In this document: positions 1-4,708 of the stretch, in pieces
How positions within the stretch are numbered: the stretch's first letter is position 1
How the letters are laid out: each line of letters starts with the position of its first letter
Source: Solobacterium sp.
Lineage (GTDB): Bacteria > Bacillota_I > Bacilli_A > Erysipelotrichales > Erysipelotrichaceae
Assembly (NCBI GenBank): GCA_017543005.1
Contig: JAFWEA010000377.1
Coordinates: forward strand, 1-6,999
Reading direction: 5' to 3'
DNA: 6,999 bases
Position numbers and translations under genes: made by a program
Notes under the pieces: generated by a model
The model's database searches: none
Seen by the model: the letters and a program-made list of their open reading frames with translations, nothing else
Told to the model about the DNA's origin: nothing

Positions 1-1146
1 GATCATACCCCGGATCACCGGCATAATCATTCTTACCGCTGGAACATGGCCGGCTTCCCGGAAGATGTCATCGGCATGGGAACGGCCGATCTGGACTATG
101 AATGCGCCCCGTGTCTGCGGGAAGCCCTGCGGGCAGTTGCGGAAGAAAACACCTTCAACTACCGGCAGAAGCCGCAGGCCTATCATGATGCCATCAAGGA
201 TTTCTATCACCGCTTCTATGACCTCGATGTTAGCACCTGTGCCATCAGCAACGTCCCGAGCACCGTCGGGGCCGTGCGTCTGGCGCTCAACTGCTTCACA
301 AAGCCGGGTGACTATGTGATCATGCAGACACCGCACTTCGGTCCGCTTGTCAACTGTGTGGAAGGGGCTGACCGGAAGATCGTATTGAACGAAATGATCC
401 TGAAAGACGGCCATTATGAACTGGATCTTGCAGACTTTGAAAAGAAGATCGAAGAATACAGCGTCAAGGCTTTCCTGATGGTCAATCCGCAGAATCCGAC
501 CGGCCGGGTTTTCACGGCAGAGGAACTGCAGGCGATCATTTCAATCTGCAAAAAGCACGGTACAGTCATCATTTCCGACGAAGTGCATTCGCTGATTACC
601 TATGGGGATCATAAGCATATCCCGATCCTGAAGTGTGCCGGCGCAAAGGAGATCTGCGTGCAGATCGTATCCCTGTCCAAGGGCTTCAATATCATGAGCC
701 TGCCGCATGCCCTGGTGCTGATTGACAATCCGGACATGGCAGCCGTCTTTCAGCGGGAATACGGCACCTATTCCTTCGGCTACGCTTCCAACAGTTTCTG
801 CATTGCGGCGGTGACCTCCATCCTGGCCGGTGAGGCAGATGAGTGGCTGAAGGAGTGCACGGCATATCTGGCCGAAAACCAGAAGATGCTCATTGATTAT
901 GTGAAAGAGCACAATCTGCCGCTGCAGGTCATTCAGCCGGAAGCGAGCTTCATGGCCTGGATTGACTGCCGGAAGTCCGGTCTTGACCTTGATGACCTGG
1001 GCGGGGAGTTCATGAACAAGGCACACATCAGCCTGAATGACGGCCGTGATCACGGTGACGGCGGCCGCGGCTTTATCCGTCTGAACTATGCGGTTACGCA
1101 TGATGTGATGCGGGAAGCACTGGCCCGGATTGCCAAAATGTTTTAA
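1..1146 (+). CDS. PLP-dependent C-S lyase / aminotransferase class I-II, PatB/MalY type (5' end cut off by window)
   Basis: This is probably a cytoplasmic cystathionine beta-lyase-like enzyme that uses pyridoxal phosphate to cleave the C-S bond of cystathionine or other cysteine S-conjugates, giving pyruvate, ammonia and a thiol. The frame is open from base 1, and the residues before the first Met (base 46) read HNHSYRWN, matching the family's N-terminal stretch. The true start is therefore just upstream and only a few residues are missing. Visible fold-type I marks are NPQNPTGR (from base 484), the PLP-ring aspartate in SDEVH (codon 577-579), the Schiff-base lysine in SLSKGFN (codon 679-681) and the carboxylate-binding arginine in GFIRLN (codon 1078-1080). 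The SLSKGFNIMSLP segment differs from the common SKTFNIAGL form, so the substrate could differ and aminotransferase activity cannot be excluded. No terminator hairpin follows the TAA stop, so read-through into the next gene is possible. Confidence 0.9.
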   Translation, partial: DHTPDHRHNHSYRWNMAGFPEDVIGMGTADLDYECAPCLREALRAVAEENTFNYRQKPQAYHDAIKDFYHRFYDLDVSTCAISNVPSTVGAVRLALNCFTKPGDYVIMQTPHFGPLVNCVEGADRKIVLNEMILKDGHYELDLADFEKKIEEYSVKAFLMVNPQNPTGRVFTAEELQAIISICKKHGTVIISDEVHSLITYGDHKHIPILKCAGAKEICVQIVSLSKGFNIMSLPHALVLIDNPDMAAVFQREYGTYSFGYASNSFCIAAVTSILAGEADEWLKECTAYLAENQKMLIDYVKEHNLPLQVIQPEASFMAWIDCRKSGLDLDDLGGEFMNKAHISLNDGRDHGDGGRGFIRLNYAVTHDVMREALARIAKMF

Positions 1147-1176
1147 TCAACATAGCAAATCATAAAAGCCAGGCAG

Positions 1177-1212
1177 TTGTTAAAAGACGAAAAAAGGTAT
1201 ATAAATATTAGG
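1177..1212 (+). promoter_or_regulatory. Candidate sigma-A promoter for the gamma-glutamyl hydrolase gene
   Basis: A -35-like TTGTTA (1177-1182) is separated by 17 bp from a -10-like TATAAA (1200-1205) in an AT-rich gap. This predicts a transcript start near 1212 and a leader of about 25 nt. The Shine-Dalgarno AGGGGGA (1223-1229) lies 7 nt before the ATG at 1237. This is motif reading only. Other TATA-like hexamers overlap here, so the exact -10 is uncertain. Confidence 0.5.
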
Positions 1213-1236
1213 TAAACATTATAGGGGGATAGGGAT

Positions 1237-1977
1237 ATGAAACCTGTTATCGGTATTACAGTCAACTATGACATGGGCAACCGCATCGGCACACATACAG
1301 GTCTAGGCACACCGCTGCAGGACTGGGACTACATCGCATTGGACTATGCCAACGCTGTCGCTGCCTCCGGCGGTATTCCTGTGCTGATTCCGAACCTCAA
1401 GAATCCGGAAGACATGATTCCGTTCCTGGACAGAATCGACGGCCTGCTGCTGAGCGGCGGCGCGGACATTGAGCCGGCCCTGTACGGGGATGTGGTCAAG
1501 GGCTTCTGCGGACCGATCCAGGTTCGCCGGGATGCGCAGGAGATGGTCATGCTGAAGGGCGCCTTTGCAAAGAAGATGCCGATTCTCGGGATCTGCCGCG
1601 GCCTGCAGTTCATGAATGTCGGCTTCGGCGGCACCATGTATCAGGACCTGCCGACAGAGAAGGGCATTTATCATTCCATCAATGTGGCTGAACGGAATCA
1701 TCCGATTCATACCGTCAAGTTCAGCGGCGGCATGATCCGCGACATCATGGGCGTGGATGAACTCGGCACCAACTCCTATCATCACCAGGGCCTGAAGGAT
1801 ATCGCCGCCAACGGTACGGTAACCGGCATGACAGCAGACGGCAACGTCGAAGTCGTGGAATTCTCCGGCGGTCATCCGTTCACCCTCGGTGTGCAGTGGC
1901 ATCCGGAAATGATGTACGATTCTCCGTATACAAAGAAACTGTTTGATGCCTTTATCGCAGCTGCTTCAGCTGAATAA
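1237..1977 (+). CDS. Gamma-glutamyl-gamma-aminobutyrate hydrolase family protein (peptidase C26, PuuD-like)
   Basis: This 246-residue protein has the class I glutamine amidotransferase fold and very likely hydrolyses a gamma-glutamyl amide or peptide bond in the cytoplasm. PuuD, the family's model, releases GABA from gamma-glutamyl-GABA, but the substrate here is unknown. Visible marks are the oxyanion-strand motif LLSGGADIEPALYG (71-84), the nucleophile elbow GICRGLQ with Cys120, the NSYHHQ motif (179-184) typical of the C26 family, and VQWHPE with catalytic His222 and Glu224. The length is normal for a stand-alone hydrolase, with no signal peptide. The start is fixed by AGGGGGA 7 nt upstream. 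A recognisable promoter precedes it and a strong terminator follows, so it can be transcribed alone or with the upstream lyase. I see no polyamine (puu) genes nearby, which argues against naming it puuD. Confidence 0.9.
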   Translation: MKPVIGITVNYDMGNRIGTHTGLGTPLQDWDYIALDYANAVAASGGIPVLIPNLKNPEDMIPFLDRIDGLLLSGGADIEPALYGDVVKGFCGPIQVRRDAQEMVMLKGAFAKKMPILGICRGLQFMNVGFGGTMYQDLPTEKGIYHSINVAERNHPIHTVKFSGGMIRDIMGVDELGTNSYHHQGLKDIAANGTVTGMTADGNVEVVEFSGGHPFTLGVQWHPEMMYDSPYTKKLFDAFIAAASAE

Positions 1978-1987
1978 CATGCATGAC

Positions 1988-2016
1988 AAATATCCGGCTG
2001 CGGCCGGATATTTTGT
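1988..2016 (+). terminator. Intrinsic terminator after the gamma-glutamyl hydrolase gene
   Basis: A perfect 10-bp stem, AAATATCCGG (1988-1997) with CCGGATATTT (2004-2013), encloses the loop CTGCGG and runs into a T-rich stretch (2010-2016). It begins 10 nt after the TAA stop, a typical position for a rho-independent terminator. The T-run is short and interrupted by a G. Confidence 0.8.
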
Positions 2017-2077
2017 GCTCGTCTGTTACAAATCGAGTAGATATGTAAAGTTCAGGCAGACATTCCTGCGCGAAACG

Positions 2078-2092
2078 TATTATGATTATAAA
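2078..2092 (+). promoter_or_regulatory. Candidate -10 region for the DegV-family gene
   Basis: Two overlapping -10-like boxes, TATTAT (2078-2083) and TATAAA (2087-2092), sit 28 to 42 bases before the ATG in an AT-rich stretch. No convincing -35 hexamer is at the correct spacing; the region that should hold it is occupied by an imperfect inverted repeat at 2056-2069. Since a terminator lies upstream, the gene needs a promoter in this gap, which supports the assignment indirectly. Confidence 0.35.
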
Positions 2093-2119
2093 TAACAGAA
2101 AATTCGGGAGGGCAGTGAA

Positions 2120-2971
2120 ATGAAATACCGTATTGTTTCTGACTCGGCATCCGACGTACTGGATCTGCCGGGAGATATTGATCATATCTCCGTGCCGCTG
2201 AAGATTCTCATCGATGATGAGGAATTCGTTGACAACCGTGATCTGGACATTGAGATGATGATCGGCAAAATGGAAAAGAGCGCAGCCAATTCATCTTCCT
2301 GTCCGAATGTATATGAGTGGAAAGAGGCCTTCGAAGGTGCAGATACCATCTTCTGCATCACAATTACCAGCGGCCTGTCCGGCTCCTACAATTCGGCTGT
2401 GCAGGCGGCGACAGAATATATGGAAGAGCACCCGGGCGTGAATGTCTATGTAATCGATTCCCTGTCAACCGGGGCGGAGATGCATGTCACCGTGGATCAG
2501 CTGAAGGTGCTGATGGACCGCGGCCTGTCGTTTGAGATGATCCGTGAGCGCATCGAAGAACTGAAGAGCCATTCGCATCTGCTGTTCTCGCTGGAATCGC
2601 TGAACAACCTGGCCAAGAACGGGCGGGTCAGCCCGGCGGTGGCGAAGCTGGCCGGCCTGCTGGGCATCCGCTTCATTGGCATTGCGTCGGATGAAGGCAA
2701 GCTGCAGCAGGTTTCCGTTGCCAGAGGGGAAAAGCGGACCTTGAATGCCCTGGTGGCCGAAACGGAAAAGATGGGCTACGCCGGCGGCCGGATGTGGATC
2801 TCGCACTGTCTGAATCTGGCGGCGGCAGAGAAACTGAAGGCCATGTTCCTGGAACGGTGGCCTGGCAGCCTGATCCAGGTGGAAGAACTGCGGGGCCTTA
2901 ACAGCTATTACGCCGAACGGGGCGGGCTGATGGTCGGCTTTGAAGACCGCAATACACCGGCTTACGAATAA
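2120..2971 (+). CDS. DegV family protein (FakB-like fatty-acid-binding protein)
   Basis: This 283-residue cytoplasmic protein of the DegV/EDD fold probably binds a fatty acid. In the characterised members (FakB), the bound fatty acid is presented to the kinase FakA for phosphorylation and entry into phospholipid synthesis. Visible family marks are the N-terminal SDSASD (7-12), SSSCPN (58-63) at the position of the first ligand loop, SGLSGSYNSA (84-93) with the head-group serine, DSLSTG (113-118), and LAKNGRVS (164-171) with Arg169 at the position linked to partner binding. The usual C-terminal THTGPG-type motif is replaced by SYYAERGG (262-269), so the conserved histidine appears to be missing. 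It may be a divergent paralogue with another ligand. The start is set by GGGAGG (2106-2111), 8 nt before the ATG. A hairpin terminator follows directly. No fakA gene is in the window. Confidence 0.88.
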   Translation: MKYRIVSDSASDVLDLPGDIDHISVPLKILIDDEEFVDNRDLDIEMMIGKMEKSAANSSSCPNVYEWKEAFEGADTIFCITITSGLSGSYNSAVQAATEYMEEHPGVNVYVIDSLSTGAEMHVTVDQLKVLMDRGLSFEMIRERIEELKSHSHLLFSLESLNNLAKNGRVSPAVAKLAGLLGIRFIGIASDEGKLQQVSVARGEKRTLNALVAETEKMGYAGGRMWISHCLNLAAAEKLKAMFLERWPGSLIQVEELRGLNSYYAERGGLMVGFEDRNTPAYE

Positions 2972-2977
2972 GGAATG

Positions 2978-3001
2978 AAGACGCTGAAAGCAGCGTCTTT
3001 T
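2978..3001 (+). terminator. Intrinsic terminator after the DegV-family gene
   Basis: A 9-bp perfect stem, AAGACGCTG (2978-2986) with CAGCGTCTT (2991-2999), has the four-base loop AAAG and ends in a short T-run (2998-3001). It starts 6 nt after the stop codon. The T-run is only four bases, so termination may be partial. Confidence 0.78.
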
Positions 3002-3013
3002 CCGTGATACGAT
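2984..3013 (+). promoter_or_regulatory. Candidate extended -10 promoter overlapping the DegV terminator
   Basis: CTGAAA (2984-2989, four of six matches to the -35 consensus) is followed after 18 bp by TACGAT (3008-3013, four of six matches to TATAAT). A TG at 3005-3006 makes it an extended -10. The -35 lies in the arm and loop of the terminator hairpin. The predicted transcript start is at about 3020-3021, on the ATG of the HAD gene. Both hexamers are imperfect, so this is tentative. Confidence 0.35.
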
Positions 3014-3020
3014 GATAACC

Positions 3021-3710
3021 ATGAAACAAGAAAAGAATCTGGTGATATTTGATGTGGACGGGCTGCTTCTGGATACGGAAGCGGTCTGGATGAAAGCCTG
3101 GAAACAGACCGGCGGTCAGCTTGGCATTCCGGATACGGACGTCATCTTCCGGAAGGTGGCAGGCATCTCCGGGAAGGCGCTGCGGGATGTTGTTTACAGC
3201 TGTCTTTGCGACCATGACCTGGCGGATAAACTGATTGAGCAGGCCTCTGTAAACGGCATGAAGCTGCTCGAGACAGAACTGCGGGCCAAGCCGGGGGCAG
3301 AGGAAATGCTGGCATATCTTCATGAATGCGGGGTTCTGGTCGGGGTGGCGACGACTACGGTGCGGCCGCTGACCCTGGACCGGCTGAGCAGGACCGGCCT
3401 GCTGGAACAGATTGATATTCTGATCTGCGGGGATCAGGTCGTTAAGCGCAAGCCGGATCCGGAAATCTATCTGACGGTACTGGCAAAGGCGCAGATGAAG
3501 GCAGAACAGGCCATTGTCCTGGAAGATTCCCATTACGGGGTGGAGGCGGCAGCCAATGCCGGCATTGACTGTATCCAGGTCCCGGATCTGAATCCGGCCG
3601 ATGACAATACCGGAAGGCTTGCCGTGTACATTGCCGAAGATCTGCACGAGGCCCTGCGGTTCATGCAGGAAAACTATACCCTGCAGGGGTATGCTCTGAC
3701 TGAGAAGTGA
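3021..3710 (+). CDS. HAD-superfamily hydrolase, beta-phosphoglucomutase/phosphatase-like (subfamily IA)
   Basis: This 229-residue cytoplasmic haloacid-dehalogenase-fold enzyme probably dephosphorylates, or moves a phosphate on, a small sugar or nucleotide substrate; the substrate cannot be read from sequence. Motif I is FDVDGLLLD, with nucleophile Asp11 and acid/base Asp13. A helical C1 cap lies at about residues 17-90. Motif II is the threonine in VATTT (Thr111), motif III is KRKPDP with Lys144, and motif IV is VLEDSHYG with Glu168 and Asp169 for magnesium. All catalytic residues are present. The start is uncertain: ATG at 3021 gives a normal N-terminus, and an in-frame ATG at 3012 adds three residues. 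Neither has a good Shine-Dalgarno site. GTGAT at 3004-3008 could weakly serve the 3012 start, whereas the putative promoter would make 3021 a leaderless start. The stop codon overlaps the next gene's promoter. Confidence 0.88.
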   Translation: MKQEKNLVIFDVDGLLLDTEAVWMKAWKQTGGQLGIPDTDVIFRKVAGISGKALRDVVYSCLCDHDLADKLIEQASVNGMKLLETELRAKPGAEEMLAYLHECGVLVGVATTTVRPLTLDRLSRTGLLEQIDILICGDQVVKRKPDPEIYLTVLAKAQMKAEQAIVLEDSHYGVEAAANAGIDCIQVPDLNPADDNTGRLAVYIAEDLHEALRFMQENYTLQGYALTEK

Positions 3711-3716
3711 TATAAT
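3708..3716 (+). promoter_or_regulatory. Perfect extended -10 promoter for the GNAT-like gene
   Basis: TGATATAAT (3708-3716) is an exact TGnTATAAT extended -10 element. Its TGA is also the stop codon of the upstream HAD gene. Extended -10 promoters can work without a good -35, and none is seen here. Transcription should begin near 3723, giving a leader of about 13 nt that consists almost only of the Shine-Dalgarno site GGAGG (3724-3728), 7 nt before the ATG at 3736. Confidence 0.55.
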
Positions 3717-3735
3717 CCTTCCCGGAGGCGATATT

Positions 3736-4317
3736 ATGGACTACAGAATTCTGACCGGCAGTGAGATTACGGAAGAGCGTTATGCGGAGTTTGAGGCTCT
3801 GGAGCACTATACCTGGCCCAAGGGAAGCTATGGCTACCTGCCGCCGGAATATGTCAGATCACTTTATCCGGACAGTTTTGAGGGAATCTTTCTGGCCATC
3901 GATCCGGATACCGACCGGCTGGCCGGATACTTCAATGCCATCCTGACCGATCAGGAAAACATGAAGCGTTATTTTGCCGGATCCTTTACGGATCTGCATT
4001 CCGTACCGAAGGAAAAAGGGAAGGATATGGTGCTGTATCTGTATACAGCCAACCTGTATCCGCAGTACCGGGGCACATCCTGCATGCGGGAACTGGGCAT
4101 GGCCTTTGCAGCCTGGCTGGACAGTCTGGCGGAACAGGGCTACCGGTTTCCGGATGTATACTGCGAAACCGTGTCGGCTGACGGGGTGCGGACCGCGGTC
4201 AGCGGCTTCGGCATGACGCCGATGGCGGACGTGGATGAAAACGGCCTGGGACATTACCACAACGGCAACGGTCTGGCCGAATACCGGGAAGCGATGCGGT
4301 CTCTGCGTGAGGAGTGA
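3736..4317 (+). CDS. Putative GNAT-family N-acetyltransferase
   Basis: The 193-residue product resembles Gcn5-related acetyltransferases, which transfer an acetyl group from acetyl-CoA to an amine; the acceptor is unknown. The support is a strand-then-loop pattern LYLYTANLYPQYRGTSCMREL (100-120, written here with its key part QYRGTS at 110-115). That part fits the pyrophosphate-binding (Q/R)xxGx(G/A) motif, with Ser in the last position, and is followed by an amphipathic helix (116-134). A later strand VYCETVS (141-147) and the SGFGMTP turn (156-162) fit the C-terminal half of the fold. The N-terminal part, with YTWPKGSYGYLPPEYV (25-40), is not one I recognise. The start has a strong GGAGG at 7 nt spacing. 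The TGA stop sits inside the hairpin terminator that follows. There are no membrane segments or signal peptide. Confidence 0.6.
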   Translation: MDYRILTGSEITEERYAEFEALEHYTWPKGSYGYLPPEYVRSLYPDSFEGIFLAIDPDTDRLAGYFNAILTDQENMKRYFAGSFTDLHSVPKEKGKDMVLYLYTANLYPQYRGTSCMRELGMAFAAWLDSLAEQGYRFPDVYCETVSADGVRTAVSGFGMTPMADVDENGLGHYHNGNGLAEYREAMRSLREE

Positions 4318-4334
4318 AAACTCCTTTTCTTTTC
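4310..4334 (+). terminator. Intrinsic terminator overlapping the GNAT-like gene's stop codon
   Basis: AGGAGT (4310-4315) pairs with ACTCCT (4320-4325) around a GAAA tetraloop (4316-4319), and a pyrimidine/T-rich run follows (4325-4334). The TGA stop (4315-4317) lies in the stem top and loop. The stem is short at 6 bp but the tetraloop is a stable type. The T-run ends 2 nt before the -35 box of csoR. Confidence 0.65.
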
Positions 4335-4336
4335 TG

Positions 4337-4365
4337 TTGACTTATACCCTACGAGGGTATACTAT
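4337..4365 (+). promoter_or_regulatory. csoR-copA promoter
   Basis: TTGACT (4337-4342, five of six matches to the -35 consensus) and TACTAT (4360-4365) are spaced by 17 bp. An alternative -10, TATACT (4358-4363), would have a 15-bp spacer. The predicted start is near 4372, giving a very short leader that begins at the Shine-Dalgarno site GGGGTGAT (4372-4379). Confidence 0.65.
4343..4361 (+). promoter_or_regulatory. CsoR-type copper operator
   Basis: A perfect 7-bp inverted repeat with a 5-bp centre, TATACCC (4343-4349), TACGA (4350-4354), GGGTATA (4355-4361), fills the spacer between the -35 and -10 boxes. It resembles the TACCC-TACGG-GGGTA type operators known for Bacillota CsoR. CsoR bound here without copper would block RNA polymerase; Cu(I) binding releases it. 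Confidence 0.82.
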
Positions 4366-4383
4366 ATCTGTGGGGTGATAAAA

Positions 4384-4698
4384 ATGACGATGAATGAAAA
4401 TGAGCGGAGCATGACAGCGACCCACCACCATGCCCGCAGCGAGAAACAGCAGAAGAACCTGCTGACCCGTCTTAAGAAGATCGAAGGGCAGATCCGCGGT
4501 CTGGAACGGATGGTTGAAAATGATACATACTGCCCGGATATCCTGATCCAGGTATCGGCTGTGACATCGGCGCTCAACAGTTTCAACAAGGAACTGCTGG
4601 CCTGCCACATTAAGGGCTGCGTGACGGAAGATATCCGGGAAGGCCGGGAAGGAACCGTTGAGGAACTGGTGACGGTTCTGCAGAAACTGATGAAGTGA
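4384..4698 (+). CDS. csoR: Copper-sensing transcriptional repressor CsoR
   Basis: This 104-residue all-helical repressor of the CsoR/RcnR (DUF156) family binds its own operator and lets go when it binds Cu(I), switching on copper export. The family signature is RLKKIEGQIRGLERMVEND (about 29-47). The metal ligands are Cys50 in TYCPDIL, His75 and Cys79 in CHIKGC. Their spacing of 25 and 4 residues equals that of Mycobacterium CsoR (Cys36, His61, Cys65), which points to copper rather than nickel, sulfide or formaldehyde sensing. Cys74, just before His75, is an additional cysteine, and His14-His16 form a flexible N-terminal cluster. The ATG at 4384 is chosen because GGGGTGAT (4372-4379) is correctly placed for it; the in-frame GTG at 4375 lies inside that site. 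copA follows after 10 nt, clearly in the same operon, and the matching operator is in the promoter. Confidence 0.93.
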   Translation: MTMNENERSMTATHHHARSEKQQKNLLTRLKKIEGQIRGLERMVENDTYCPDILIQVSAVTSALNSFNKELLACHIKGCVTEDIREGREGTVEELVTVLQKLMK

Positions 4699-4708
4699 GG
4701 ACTAGCAT

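Noticed and set aside
46..48. ATG at 46 as the true start of the C-S lyase
   Set aside because: The frame is open back to base 1 and encodes residues matching the family N-terminus (HNHSYRWN), so this Met is internal and the gene begins outside the window.
541..1101. Minus-strand open frame opposite the C-S lyase
   Set aside because: It is a codon-bias mirror of a clear PLP enzyme, with no family resemblance.
1147..1236. Riboswitch or small RNA before the gamma-glutamyl hydrolase gene
   Set aside because: The gap is only 90 bases, AT-rich, and shows no stable paired structure; a plain promoter and ribosome-binding site explain it.
1978..2119. Riboswitch or small gene between the hydrolase and DegV genes
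   Set aside because: Apart from the terminator hairpin, a weak inverted repeat and -10-like boxes, there is no conserved aptamer-like structure and no credible coding frame.
2898..3647. Minus-strand open frame opposite the HAD gene
   Set aside because: The plus-strand HAD reading contains all four catalytic motifs; the antisense product shows no recognisable motif.
4337..4365. MerR/CueR-type promoter reading of the palindrome
   Set aside because: MerR-type promoters have a 19-20 bp spacer, whereas this one is about 17 bp; the adjacent gene is csoR and the repeat fits CsoR operators.
4375..4377. GTG at 4375 as the csoR start
   Set aside because: It sits inside the Shine-Dalgarno site GGGGTGAT that correctly positions the ATG at 4384.
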